64,000 nucleotides of DNA from an uncultured bacterium (GTDB lineage Bacteria; Armatimonadota; JACIXR01). The notes below the pieces were generated by a model that saw only the letters and a list, made by a program, of their open reading frames with translations, had not been told where the DNA came from and made no database searches. Made by a program: the position numbers and the translations under genes. Shown here piece after piece: positions 28,346 through 36,861 of this stretch (its first letter is position 1; each line of letters opens with the position of its first letter). The stretch lies in contig CALITO010000016.1 of NCBI GenBank assembly GCA_938041455.1, positions 1-64,000 on the forward strand. Direction: 5' to 3'.

Positions 28346-29002
28346 TCAGAGAGCCCAGCCATATAGCATCCTCACTCGCACATCCAGGGGAGCCATCTCC
28401 TGCCAGTGCACCCACTTAACATGCCCGTCAACGAAGCCGATATTGTTCCCTCCCATGTGACGCACATTTTCCTCCTTTTGAAGGTCTGGAGTGCAGGGAG
28501 CCTGACACACATTAGTCCAGGGAATGGAAGGAATACAACCGAAGGTGGTAGAGGCATCAAAAACTAACGCGATCTCGCTAGGCTTACTTATGCGTGCCAG
28601 ACTGACCGGCCCACTAACGCCCCATTTTGCCCACATACCGTGAAGGCAGGAGTTCATCCCATAATTCGTCGCCGGCCATTGTTTGAAGGTAGGGCTGCAA
28701 TAACCACACCATATATCAGGTATGTAACGGGTTGGACACTTGTAAGCTGCTGTATTCTTAACATAGGGGTAAATATGAGTGGGCCAGGTCATATATGTCC
28801 AGTCAGTAAGAGGAAAGCACTCGTCCCAATCCTGAAGATAGGAGAGAGTGGCAAGCGTCAACTGTTTAATGTTGGATAGACAATGAGCCTTACGAGCTTG
28901 TTCCCGAGCTCTGCTGAAGACGGGGAAGAGAATGGCGGCGAGAATAGCTATGATGGCTATTACTACTAATAACTCTATGAGCGTAAAGCCTTTCCGCTTC
29001 AT
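28346..29002 (-). CDS. DUF1559 prepilin-like protein (type IV pilin-like signal)
   Basis: 218 residues beginning [20 protein letters not shown], a classic type III signal peptide: prepilin peptidase would cleave after the Gly and methylate the Phe. The hydrophobic helix ends in the Armatimonadota/Planctomycetota signature [14 protein letters not shown]. The globular part ends with [18 protein letters not shown], the family's usual GG-FxDGHVxW block. The real start is ATG 29002 (SD AAAGGAGG); the ATG overlaps the lacI stop (ATGA), so pilin translation is coupled to the regulator. It probably forms a surface filament or tethers enzymes; the exact role is unknown. Confidence 0.88.
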   Translation of the reverse strand: MKRKGFTLIELLVVIAIIAILAAILFPVFSRAREQARKAHCLSNIKQLTLATLSYLQDWDECFPLTDWTYMTWPTHIYPYVKNTAAYKCPTRYIPDIWCGYCSPTFKQWPATNYGMNSCLHGMWAKWGVSGPVSLARISKPSEIALVFDASTTFGCIPSIPWTNVCQAPCTPDLQKEENVRHMGGNNIGFVDGHVKWVHWQEMAPLDVRVRMLYGWAL

Positions 29003-30012
29003 TTTTTCACCTCCTTTCCTAAAGGTTTTGTAGAAGCTCTGATGACGAGCTTCTGCTCCATCACTACCTTTTGCAAACTTCTCTCCTTTCCCAATAGCAT
29101 ATCCATAAGTAGACAAGCTGCCGTCACTCCTTGTTCCCTTCTTGGCTGCCAAACAGTGGTAAGGGGAACACTAAGGAGAGAAGCAATCTCTGTATCGTCG
29201 TAGCCAACCAGAGAAACATCATCGGGTATCCTTATCCCCTTCTCCTGTGCCGCCCGCATCGCCCCTATAGCTACCATATCGTTGGCGCAGAACAGAGCCG
29301 TGAACTTTATTCCCCTCCGGAGCAATTCAATAAAATTTTTGTAACCGTCTTTCGCTGAAGAGTTCTCATATATTATGAGTTCTTCAGAGAAGGGAATCCC
29401 ATACTTTTTTAGAGCTTCTTTATACCCCTTAACCCTATCCATCGCCCCTGGCAATTGCGAGGGACCCGCCAGGTAAGCAATGCGCCTATGCCCAATTGAA
29501 AGAAGATATTCAATAGCTTGACGAGCGCCTTCCACATTGTTAGTTGTTACACAGGGGTTATCACCAGGAAACCAATCTATCGGCACGAAGGGAGGACCAT
29601 TATGCCAAAGGTCTTGGATATGGGGGAGATTTACATTGAAGCAGGTTATTATTATCCCTTCAACCCTTCTCTCTTGAAGAAGGTATATGTATTTTCTTTC
29701 CTTCTCGGGATCATATGCACTGTTACAGAGGAAAACACTATACCCCTTAGAAGAGAAAACTTCTTCCACCCCCTCTGCTATCTCGGCATAAAAGGGGTTG
29801 CTTATATCCAGCACTATGAGACCAATTGTGTAGCTTCGTTTGGTAACTAAACCCCGAGCAAGTATATTAGGACGATAGCCAAGCTTCTCCGCTACCTCAC
29901 GAATCCGCTTCTTCGTAGTTGAGCTTATCAATGGATAGTCTCGCAATGCCCTACTAACAGTGCTGGGCGATACACCCACTTCTTTCGCTATTACTTTTAT
30001 AGTGACCTTCAT
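28999..30012 (-). CDS. LacI family transcriptional regulator
   Basis: 337 residues from ATG 30012. The N-terminal HTH reads [28 protein letters not shown] with hinge helix RPNILARGL. The periplasmic-binding-like domain begins [23 protein letters not shown] and contains [39 protein letters not shown]. The effector is probably a sugar. A perfect LacI-type operator lies immediately upstream over the promoter, so the gene is almost certainly autoregulated, along with the coupled prepilin, DUF6785 and glycosidase genes. No SD is visible; an in-frame TTG at 30018 is an alternative start. Confidence 0.92.
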   Translation of the reverse strand: MKVTIKVIAKEVGVSPSTVSRALRDYPLISSTTKKRIREVAEKLGYRPNILARGLVTKRSYTIGLIVLDISNPFYAEIAEGVEEVFSSKGYSVFLCNSAYDPEKERKYIYLLQERRVEGIIITCFNVNLPHIQDLWHNGPPFVPIDWFPGDNPCVTTNNVEGARQAIEYLLSIGHRRIAYLAGPSQLPGAMDRVKGYKEALKKYGIPFSEELIIYENSSAKDGYKNFIELLRRGIKFTALFCANDMVAIGAMRAAQEKGIRIPDDVSLVGYDDTEIASLLSVPLTTVWQPRREQGVTAACLLMDMLLGKERSLQKVVMEQKLVIRASTKPLGKEVKK

Positions 30013-30028
30013 ATGCAATCGTTTTCAT
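30013..30028 (-). promoter_or_regulatory. LacI/GalR-type operator
   Basis: On the minus strand ATGAAAACGATTGCAT, a 16-base near-palindrome matching the LacI-family consensus with central CG (TGnAAnCGnTTnCA). It runs from the -10 box across the predicted transcription start up to the lacI ATG. Confidence 0.85.
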
Positions 30029-30054
30029 AATAAAGGATTTAAAAAAACCGTCAA
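30027..30054 (-). promoter_or_regulatory. Promoter of the lacI-prepilin-DUF6785-glycosidase operon
   Basis: TTGACG (30054-30049), 16-nt spacer, TATTAT (30032-30027) on the minus strand. Initiation is predicted near 30020, so the mRNA would have at most about 8 nt before ATG 30012, or begin at TTG 30018. Confidence 0.7.
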
Positions 30055-30070
30055 TATTTTTTTAAAAAAT

Positions 30071-30128
30071 TTGGCTTTGTTGAATAAAGCAAAAGGGGAA
30101 CGATATCCCCCTCTTGAGCGTTCCTTTT
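30071..30128 (+). repeat. Intergenic element, copy 2: CTTTGTTGAATAA plus hairpin
   Basis: CTTTGTTGAATAAAGC is followed by the hairpin AGGGGA-ACGATA-TCCCCT and CTCTTGAGCG. It aligns with copy 1 at 8677-8731 in sequence, loop and flank (CCTCTT). It lies between the lacI promoter and the gene at 30203. Confidence 0.6.
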
Positions 30129-30202
30129 AAAAGTAGCTATAAGTGATATGCTTGATAAATATAATGGAAAGGTTTATTTTCTTTATAAAGGAGGTATTGC
30201 TG

Positions 30203-30652
30203 ATGCCCATAGTGGAGAAGGAGATAGAGATAAACGCTCCCTTTGAAGAAATATTTGAAATAGCCCAAAATGTTGAGGATTATCCTCGCTTTATGCCAAG
30301 CATAAAGTCAGTAGAGATAATAGAAAAGGAAGGAAATAGACGGATAACCCGCTGGACAGCAAGGGTGGAGGAATTAGGCAGAACAATGAGTTGGAAGGAG
30401 GAGGATTTTTGGGATAAGGAAAAGGGGGAATGTCGCTTCCACCTTATTGAGGGAGATTTTAACAAATACGAAGGAGTTTGGACATTTTATAAGATGGGAG
30501 ACAGGACCCTTGTCCGTCTGAAGATAGAATACGAGATGCACATCCCCCTTATCGGTGCTCTTCTCCAGGGTTTGATAAGACGGAAGGTAGAGGAGAGCAC
30601 TACCGATATGCTTGAAGGTTTAAAAGAGAGGTGCGAAATTGGAAAGGTATGA
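30203..30652 (+). CDS. SRPBCC (START-like/COQ10-type) family protein
   Basis: 149 residues. A helix-grip fold protein of the polyketide cyclase/coenzyme Q-binding type: VEKEIEINAPFEEIFEIAQNVEDYPRFMPSIKSVEIIEKEG is typical of the family N-terminus, and the amphipathic C-terminal helix (GALLQGLIRRKVEESTTDMLEGLK) closes the pocket. It probably binds a hydrophobic ligand. ATG 30203 is chosen because AAAGGAGG (30187-30194) precedes it; upstream in-frame ATGs lack an SD. A TATAAT at 30160-30165 may serve as -10. It overlaps the oxidoreductase gene by 14 bases, suggesting the pair act together. Confidence 0.85.
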   Translation: MPIVEKEIEINAPFEEIFEIAQNVEDYPRFMPSIKSVEIIEKEGNRRITRWTARVEELGRTMSWKEEDFWDKEKGECRFHLIEGDFNKYEGVWTFYKMGDRTLVRLKIEYEMHIPLIGALLQGLIRRKVEESTTDMLEGLKERCEIGKV

Positions 30653-32018
30653 TGTTATAATCGTGGGAGCTGGGCCAGCGGGAATATTCGCCGCTTTGGA
30701 GTTGAGCAAGGAGCGAGATTTCAAGGTGCTTATGGTAGAGAAGGGGAAAGATATAGGGGGAAGGAATTGTCCGGGATGGGAGAAGGGGAATTGCTCTAAG
30801 TGCCAACCCTGTGACCTTTTAAGCGGTTGGGGGGGAGCAGGCGCCTTCTCCGATGGGAAGTTGACCCTTTCTCCCGATGTGGGCGGTTGGCTTAGCGAGA
30901 TAATCGGTGAGGAAGAGTTGAGGAAGGGGATAGATTATGTGGATAGAGTGTTTCTCCAATTCGGGGCTCCCGAAGAGGTTTACGGCGCGGACGAGGGAGT
31001 ATTTAGAGAATGGCAAAGGAAAGCGAGTTTAGCGGAAATGCACCTTATCCCTAATAAAATAAGGCATATGGGAACAGAGAAGGCGAGGGAAATTTTGAAG
31101 GATATGAGGGGAGCCCTTAAATCGGTGGAGGTAATAACTAACAAAAGGGTTTCCCACCTCCTTGTTGAGGGAGAGGAGGTGAAAGGTGTAGAACTTGAAG
31201 AAGGGGAGCGCTTCTATGCTCCCTTCGTTATAGTTGCTCCAGGTAGGCAGGGAGCAGAATGGCTCGTTGAGGAGTGCAAGAGACTGGGAATTCCCGTAAC
31301 TGCTAATCCTGTGGATGTGGGTGTGAGGGTGGAAGTGCCTGCGGTAGTTATGGAGCCCCTTACCGCAACCCTTTATGAACCGAAGCTCCTTTTCTCCTCC
31401 AAAAGTTTCGATGACAAGGTGCGAACTTTCTGCGTTTGCCCCCATGGAGAAGTTGTTAGAGAATACACTAACGGTGTGGCGCTGGTCAACGGACATTCGT
31501 ATAAGGATAGGCGGACGGAGAACACTAACTTCGCCATCCTCATATCAACATCTTTCACCGAACCTTTTAAAGACCCCATTAGCTACGGCAAATATATAGC
31601 TGCCCTTGCCAATCTCCTTGCGGGTGGGGTTATTGTGCAGAGATTGGGAGATTTAGAATTGGGCAGACGCTCAACCCTGGCGAGAATAGAAAAGGGTTTA
31701 GTTACCCCTACTCTAAAGGATGCTACTCCTGGCGACCTATCCTTCGTCCTCCCTTATAGATACCTCACTGATATCCTGGAAATGCTTCACGCTTTGGATA
31801 GGCTCGTGCCTGGGGTGGCTTCCCGTCATACCCTCCTCTACGGTGTGGAAGCGAAATTTTACTCTTCCCGCCTCAAGCTCTCCCCTTCTCTTGAAACACC
31901 CATAAAGAACTTATTTGCCATAGGTGATGGAGCAGGTATAACGAGGAGCTTGGTGCAATCCGCGGTTTCCGGGGTAATAGCAGGGCGAGAAGTGGCAAGG
32001 AGATTAAGATATAGATGA
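30639..32018 (+). CDS. FAD-dependent oxidoreductase (COG2509-like)
   Basis: 459 residues. N-terminal Rossmann FAD motif VIIVGAGPAGIFAALELSK (GxGxxG) and the redox-associated segment NCPGWEKGNCSKCQPCDLLSGWGGAGAFSDGKL place it with uncharacterised FAD-dependent dehydrogenases. The C-terminal FAD block FAIGDGAGITRSLVQSAVSG is intact. The C-x5-C-x2-C-x2-C cluster (about 46-57) could bind metal or act in redox chemistry. Start is TTG 30639 with AGAGAGG upstream, overlapping the SRPBCC gene. The substrate is unknown. Confidence 0.85.
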   Translation: MERYDVIIVGAGPAGIFAALELSKERDFKVLMVEKGKDIGGRNCPGWEKGNCSKCQPCDLLSGWGGAGAFSDGKLTLSPDVGGWLSEIIGEEELRKGIDYVDRVFLQFGAPEEVYGADEGVFREWQRKASLAEMHLIPNKIRHMGTEKAREILKDMRGALKSVEVITNKRVSHLLVEGEEVKGVELEEGERFYAPFVIVAPGRQGAEWLVEECKRLGIPVTANPVDVGVRVEVPAVVMEPLTATLYEPKLLFSSKSFDDKVRTFCVCPHGEVVREYTNGVALVNGHSYKDRRTENTNFAILISTSFTEPFKDPISYGKYIAALANLLAGGVIVQRLGDLELGRRSTLARIEKGLVTPTLKDATPGDLSFVLPYRYLTDILEMLHALDRLVPGVASRHTLLYGVEAKFYSSRLKLSPSLETPIKNLFAIGDGAGITRSLVQSAVSGVIAGREVARRLRYR

Positions 32019-32052
32019 ATTTGGGAGCCTCGCCCCCCGCCCAAACTAAATT

Positions 32053-33504
32053 CTATTTCTTCACCCTCGCCCTATAGTTTATCTTAACTTCTCCGTTAGC
32101 TGGAACCTTTACCTTGAACTCTATCGTCTGTGAATCCGTCTTCTCATAGGGGTGACTCGCCTTCAGTATCTCCCAATCACCTGGCAACTTCTCTATATCT
32201 ATTATCTCAACGTCCTCTTCCTTATGATTGCGTAGGGAAATCTCCATCTCGTATTCAAAAAAGTTTCCTAAATCCTCGTAATCTATTCTTTTTTTGTCCC
32301 CCTTCAGGTCAAAGGCGTCTCCGATATAGAGCCTCAGTTTCTCATCTTTAGGCGTATGGTCTATCTCGTCTTCCCCAATGAACTGCAATGAACCGTCCTG
32401 ATCAGCCTTGTAAACCCTAACGATACCCTTCGGCAAAGGAATCCCTAAATTGTTCTCCTTCCTGTTCTCCAACTCTATTTTCACCTTAACCTTTTCCTCA
32501 GCAGTGGAGCGAGGAGAAGAAGATATCCACCAGTAAGCTTGATAGCGAGGGGTGTCAAATACAAAGACCTTCTTAACCTTTACCTGGGGCGCTTCGATGA
32601 AGCTTATCTGCTTCGTCTCGTTTTCTTTAAGAGTCGTGGGGTAACGAAGGGTATAAAGATGATATTCAAAGAACGCTCTTTCCTCAAAACCTACCTCTAC
32701 GGCTCTTGCTGATAGGGCAGGTCCCATTCCTTCTGCTGCATATCCAGGGAGGGTCGGCCTAACTCGCCTGACATCTCCGGCTATGAGTTTGAGCTTGGCG
32801 TTCTCATAGGTTGTCCCACTTGTATTTGTGAGGGTTACCCAACCCGTTAGGTCCGCTTTGTCATCGGTTTGATTCACCACAGCCACATAATCAGCCTTCC
32901 AATTCAGCCCTCTCGTTAGATATGAAAGTTCCACTGTATGCTTCCCTCCCTTCTCACAGATGATGCTCCAGAGAAGCTCGGGTTTGGAGATAAGCCCCTC
33001 GGGAAGGGAAGGCAGTTCAACTTGCCCTTCAGGTCTAAGAATTATCCCTTCCTTAGTCTGGAGAACGATACCGCTTCCCATCTCAGGATAGGAAAGACCC
33101 TCATACGCCGGGTACCCCCCTTGCCTTGGGACAACCACTCCACTTGGCGCCGAGAGGAGGACTCCTTCTAACACCTTCTCCCTACCATCAATATACTGGC
33201 GAATCCTTATCTGCTTCCCAATGTATTTGGATAGAAGTTTCTCCGGACTGATGAGGTCGTATTCGAAGTTCTGCTCTTTGATTATCACAGCATCTGGAGC
33301 CGTGAGGGATTTGAAGTGGACGGTTGCCGGCTCTATCAGAGCGGCGATGTCGCTCACCTTAATTATGCTCTCCCCTTCTTTAAGCTCCATAATCCTCACA
33401 TCCTTCACCAAGCCGAAATCCTGATTGTAAACGGTGAGTTCAACCTCCCTGGTGAAGGATACAACACAAGTCAAAGGTAGAACAATTAGCAAAAATCTTC
33501 TCAT
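32053..33504 (-). CDS. Exported DUF4139 domain protein
   Basis: 483 residues with a signal peptide (MRRFLLIVLPLTCVVSF). The rest is beta-rich and matches DUF4139/mucoidy-inhibitor-like proteins: VELTVYNQDFGLVKDVR at the N-terminus, LLSAPSGVVV, LSYLTRGLNWKADYVAVVNQ, and a C-terminal IDYEDLGNFFEYEMEISLRNHKEEDVEI. Function unknown; probably periplasmic or outer-surface. SD AAGGAGG precedes ATG 33504. Monocistronic, convergent with the oxidoreductase gene and divergent from cutA. Confidence 0.85.
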   Translation of the reverse strand: MRRFLLIVLPLTCVVSFTREVELTVYNQDFGLVKDVRIMELKEGESIIKVSDIAALIEPATVHFKSLTAPDAVIIKEQNFEYDLISPEKLLSKYIGKQIRIRQYIDGREKVLEGVLLSAPSGVVVPRQGGYPAYEGLSYPEMGSGIVLQTKEGIILRPEGQVELPSLPEGLISKPELLWSIICEKGGKHTVELSYLTRGLNWKADYVAVVNQTDDKADLTGWVTLTNTSGTTYENAKLKLIAGDVRRVRPTLPGYAAEGMGPALSARAVEVGFEERAFFEYHLYTLRYPTTLKENETKQISFIEAPQVKVKKVFVFDTPRYQAYWWISSSPRSTAEEKVKVKIELENRKENNLGIPLPKGIVRVYKADQDGSLQFIGEDEIDHTPKDEKLRLYIGDAFDLKGDKKRIDYEDLGNFFEYEMEISLRNHKEEDVEIIDIEKLPGDWEILKASHPYEKTDSQTIEFKVKVPANGEVKINYRARVKK

Positions 33505-33593
33505 AACTTCACAACCTCCTTTTTATTTTTAGATTTTTTAAAATAAGAGAAAGTTTCATTAGGAAAAGGTAAAATTATGACGAGGTGAAAGAG

Positions 33594-33914
33594 ATGGAAT
33601 TCTTAGAGGTTATAACTACCACTGATGAAGAAGAAACTGCGGAGAAGATAGCGAAGGTTTTGCTGGAGAAACGCCTAGCAGGTTGCGTCCAGATAATAGG
33701 ACCAATTATGAGCTGGTATTGGTGGAAGGGAAAGATAGAGAAGGCCGGGGAGTATCTCTGTTTAATCAAAACAAGGGAGGAAATATATGAGGAAGTGGAA
33801 AGGGCAATAAGGGAAGTTCATCCCTATGAGGTTCCTGAGATAGTTGCCTTCCCCCTTGTGAGGGGAAATCATACCTATCTACAATGGCTAAGCGAAGAAA
33901 CAAAAGGTAAGTAG
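33594..33914 (+). CDS. cutA: Divalent-cation tolerance protein CutA
   Basis: 106 residues from ATG 33594, chosen over the in-frame GTG at 33585 because GAGGTGA is its SD. Family blocks are EKIAKVLLEKRLAGCVQI, SWYWWKGKIEKAGEYLCLIKT and HPYEVPEIVAFP. It forms a very stable trimer; the role in metal tolerance is not well established for most members. A TAAAAT at 33570-33575 may be the -10. Confidence 0.95.
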   Translation: MEFLEVITTTDEEETAEKIAKVLLEKRLAGCVQIIGPIMSWYWWKGKIEKAGEYLCLIKTREEIYEEVERAIREVHPYEVPEIVAFPLVRGNHTYLQWLSEETKGK

Positions 33915-33922
33915 GGCTTTTT

Positions 33923-34372
33923 CTACTTCCTATATACTACTTCCAAGTGTCCGTCCATATGAAGGTTTAAGGGATTGGGATGATGCTCACAGATAAGGAT
34001 GACGAAGTGGGGGTCATAGTGAGTAGGTTTTATGTATTGATAGCTTATCTCCTGGATAGAGGATGGGTCATTCGGGCAATGAAGGAAGTCGGGCTTCTTG
34101 AGATAGAGTGGTAAGAGGTCGGCAAGTTTCTCGGGATACTCGCCAGTTGCTTCCTTATATCTCTCTATAGCTTTGCCCAGTTCCTTCATATTAATCTTGC
34201 ACTGCTGTAGTTTCACAGCTTGCTCCATCTTCCTTTGGAAGCGTTTATCCCCTGCCATTTTCAAAAGGATCATAGTGTAAAGAAAAGCTGTGAAGACTAT
34301 TATAACCGCGGCCACCGCACAGCCGAAATTTATCAATCTCCAGTGTGAGCCCCTATATCTTTGGTAGGGCAT
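33923..34372 (-). CDS. Small membrane-anchored protein, pseudopilin-like C-terminal region
   Basis: 149 residues. One N-terminal membrane helix (about 14-38) is followed by a charged segment. The stretch NMKELGKAIERYKEATGEYPEKLADLLPLYLKKPDFLHCPND closely resembles the GspG/PulG pseudopilin pattern in which a helix precedes YP-x-L-x-L. It lacks a GFTLIE prepilin cleavage site. Last gene of the tatD operon, nine bases after the PFL gene. Function unknown. Confidence 0.55.
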   Translation of the reverse strand: MPYQRYRGSHWRLINFGCAVAAVIIVFTAFLYTMILLKMAGDKRFQRKMEQAVKLQQCKINMKELGKAIERYKEATGEYPEKLADLLPLYLKKPDFLHCPNDPSSIQEISYQYIKPTHYDPHFVILICEHHPNPLNLHMDGHLEVVYRK

Positions 34373-34381
34373 TCGCAGAGG

Positions 34382-35743
34382 TCAGTTAGTGAAACTGATA
34401 AGGGGAGCCTGAATCCTTCCCTTCCTTCTCACAAATCCCTCTGAGCGGAAGGGAGAGACACTAAGGACGGGGGCTCTTCCCAAAAGTCCACCGAACTCGA
34501 CCCATTCACCCGCTTTTTTACCGATCGCGGGTATTATTCTAACCCCCACAGTCTTGTTATTCATCATACCTATAGCCATTTCATCGGCAATGATGCCGGC
34601 TATCGTCTCCACTGGTGTGTCGCCCGGAATAGCCACCATATCCAACCCCACCGAACATACCGCCGTCATAGCTTGAAGCTTTTCGATACTAAGGCTTCCC
34701 CTTGCCACTGCCCTCGCCATCCCTGCATCCTCTGTAACGGGAATGAATGTGCCGGACATCCCTCCCACTGAAGAGGAGGCAAAGACTCCTCCTTTCTTCA
34801 CCGCATCGGTTAGAAGAGCTATGGCAGCCAGTGAGCCTGGCGCCCCGCATTCCTCCAATCCCATAGCCTGAAGGATGTCAGCTATGCTATCTCCTTCTTC
34901 AGGAGTAGGGGCAAGAGAAAGATCGACTATGCCGAAGGGCACGCCTAATTTTGCGGATATCTCTCGCCCAACGAGCTCGCCAACCCTCGTTATCTTGAAA
35001 GCGGTCCTCTTTATCTCTTCTGTTATCTCGGCGAGATTGGCATTAGGTAGCCTTTTTAGAGCGGCTCTAACCGTGCCAGGACCAGAAATAGCGATGTTAA
35101 TGGCGGTTTCCCCCTCTCCCACCCCGTGAAATCCGCCCGCCATAAAGGGGTTATCCTCGGGTGCGTTGCAATAAACGACCAGCTTTGCACAGGCAACACT
35201 ATCCCTATCAGCGGAAAGTTCGGCTGTTTCTTTGATCTTCTCCGCCATCAACAAGACCGCCTCCATATTGATTCCGCTCTTCGTAGAGGCTACATTTACT
35301 GAGGAGCATACCCGTTCCAGGCGAGCTAATGCTCGGGGAATGCTATTTATTAGAGCTATATCGCAGGCGGTACACGCTTTATGGACGAGGGCACCAAAAC
35401 CTCCTAAATAGTCAATTTTGATTTCCTCCCCCGCCTTATCCATAGCTTCAGCAAGGAGAAAAAGGTCATCATCTTCCTTAGCCCTTGCTATCAAAGCGAT
35501 AGGTGTGACGGTTATACGAGTGTTGGCAATAGGTATATCGTATTTGTTAGATATCTCCTCTACTACTTCCCTAAGGTTTCCCGCTTTCTCTACTATCTTC
35601 TTGTAGATATTCTCCGCTAAAATCTCCAGAGAATCTCCCTTTACATCAAGGAGGCTTATGCCCATCGTGACGGTGCGGATATCAAGATGCTCCATCCGTA
35701 TCATGCGGATAGTCTCCAATATTTCTTGGGGCGATATTGGCAT
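34382..35743 (-). CDS. PFL family protein (UPF0210/DUF711)
   Basis: 453 residues of the UPF0210 family, structurally related to pyruvate formate-lyase-like proteins but without assigned activity. Characteristic blocks: ILETIRMIRMEHLDIRTVTMGISLLD, GFGALVHKACTACDIALINSIPRALA, MAGGFHGVGEGETAINIAISGPG and FIPVTEDAGMARAVARGSLSIEKLQAM. It is 18 bases downstream of an ACT-domain gene. That pairing is conserved in many bacteria, suggesting the ACT protein regulates it. Confidence 0.93.
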   Translation of the reverse strand: MPISPQEILETIRMIRMEHLDIRTVTMGISLLDVKGDSLEILAENIYKKIVEKAGNLREVVEEISNKYDIPIANTRITVTPIALIARAKEDDDLFLLAEAMDKAGEEIKIDYLGGFGALVHKACTACDIALINSIPRALARLERVCSSVNVASTKSGINMEAVLLMAEKIKETAELSADRDSVACAKLVVYCNAPEDNPFMAGGFHGVGEGETAINIAISGPGTVRAALKRLPNANLAEITEEIKRTAFKITRVGELVGREISAKLGVPFGIVDLSLAPTPEEGDSIADILQAMGLEECGAPGSLAAIALLTDAVKKGGVFASSSVGGMSGTFIPVTEDAGMARAVARGSLSIEKLQAMTAVCSVGLDMVAIPGDTPVETIAGIIADEMAIGMMNNKTVGVRIIPAIGKKAGEWVEFGGLLGRAPVLSVSPFRSEGFVRRKGRIQAPLISFTN

Positions 35744-35761
35744 ATTCCTGCTCCCTCTTCT

Positions 35762-36043
35762 CTACACTCTATGCATAAAGCGGAAGATATCTTCGTGTTG
35801 GATTAACACTTGCACACCTAATTCCTCCGCTCTTTTTTCCAATTCTTTTCTCAGTTCTGATAAATCCGCATCTGATTGAGAGATATCCACAAGCATTATC
35901 ATCGCGAAAAGGTCCTGCATAATGGTCTGGCTTATGTCGAGGATATTTACATTATGATTTGCCAGAACAGAGGAGATATTGGCGACTATGCCGACTCTGT
36001 CCTTACCGATTACTGTGACGACCGCCCTTTCTGTCTTACACAT
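35762..36043 (-). CDS. ACT domain protein (UPF0237)
   Basis: 93 residues made of a single ACT domain: RAVVTVIGKDRVGIVANISSVLANHNVNILDISQTIMQDLFAMIMLVDIS is diagnostic. ACT domains bind amino acids and control partner proteins. It overlaps nitroreductase by eight bases and is followed by the PFL gene, its usual partner. The specific ligand is unknown. Confidence 0.92.
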   Translation of the reverse strand: MCKTERAVVTVIGKDRVGIVANISSVLANHNVNILDISQTIMQDLFAMIMLVDISQSDADLSELRKELEKRAEELGVQVLIQHEDIFRFMHRV

Positions 36044-36560
36044 CTCTTAAATGAAGAGGGTTACCGAATTTGTCCAAGGAGAATGTTTCGGGGAAAGGTT
36101 TCCTCGGTCTCTGAGCAGGTTTCTCTGCCGGGATGCCGAGCGGGGTGAGGGCTATAACTTTAAGGTTATGGGGTATCTCTAAAACCTCCCTCACAGCATC
36201 CTCGTCAAATGCTCCCACCCAGCAAGTGCCATAGCCTAAAGCTGTGGCGGCGAGGACGAGCGTTTGCATAGCTATTGCGACATCAACCGCATACCATTTA
36301 TTGCTTACCTCGGGTAAACCTATACCACAAATGATACAGTAGGCGTCCGCCATCCAGGTTTGCCCATGGCAAGCCCGACTAAGCGCTAATTTCCTATCCG
36401 GGTCCCGCACAACCACGAAATGCCAGGGCTGACGATTAGCAGCAGAGGGCGCTGACCTTGCAGCTTCTAATATCTTCGCCAGATGTTCCCAAGGAATCTC
36501 TCCCTTCTCGTATTTCCTTATGCTCCTTCTCTGGAAGAAGATGTCAAGGTTGTTGCTCAC
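36036..36560 (-). CDS. Nitroreductase family protein
   Basis: 174 residues. An FMN-dependent oxidoreductase with the N-terminal FFQRRSIRKYEKGEIPWEHLAKILEAARSAPSAANRQPWHFVVV, where Arg and Ser-Ala-Asn-Arg-Gln bind FMN, and GYGTCWVGAFDEDAVREVLEIP toward the C-terminus. Substrate unpredictable. GTG start with GGAGGAG upstream; overlaps DUF1844 by 17 bases and the ACT gene by eight. Confidence 0.9.
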   Translation of the reverse strand: MSNNLDIFFQRRSIRKYEKGEIPWEHLAKILEAARSAPSAANRQPWHFVVVRDPDRKLALSRACHGQTWMADAYCIICGIGLPEVSNKWYAVDVAIAMQTLVLAATALGYGTCWVGAFDEDAVREVLEIPHNLKVIALTPLGIPAEKPAQRPRKPFPETFSLDKFGNPLHLRDV

Positions 36561-36861
36561 CTTTCTCTCCTCCTTTCAAAGTTTGTTGAACGAAGTTCAT
36601 TTGAAGATTTGCTAATATCTCCTTGAAATTCTTCGTTTCTTCCCAAGAAAGTTTTCCCTCTAATTTTTGGATTAAAAGGTCTACGCAGTCTATAGCTACC
36701 CTCGCTTGTTCCATATCCCTTTCCGGCTTTTGGGTGATGGGGTTTACTACAAGCCCCATCCAACGCCAAGCATTATCAGATAAAGTTATTATAAAAGCTT
36801 TCAAGATATCCCAAATTGTAGGGAGAACGACCTCTTCTTTCTTCTCCTCCGCCATATTCAT
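36544..36861 (-). CDS. DUF1844 domain protein
   Basis: 105 residues. The block IWDILKAFIITLSDNAWRWMGLVVNPITQKPERDMEQARVAIDCVDLLIQKLEGKLSWEET matches DUF1844, a small helical family of unknown role in deep-branching bacteria. The start overlaps the tatD stop as ATGA, so the two are coupled. Confidence 0.85.
   Translation of the reverse strand: MNMAEEKKEEVVLPTIWDILKAFIITLSDNAWRWMGLVVNPITQKPERDMEQARVAIDCVDLLIQKLEGKLSWEETKNFKEILANLQMNFVQQTLKGGEKGEQQP

Noticed and set aside
29003-29152. N-terminal extension of the pilin frame at 28346
   Set aside because: The extra 50 residues lie within lacI in another frame; the SD and the prepilin head define ATG 29002.
32020-32047. TTTGGG/CCCAAA inverted repeat between convergent genes
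   Set aside because: Six-base stem with a 14-base loop and no T run is too weak to call a terminator.
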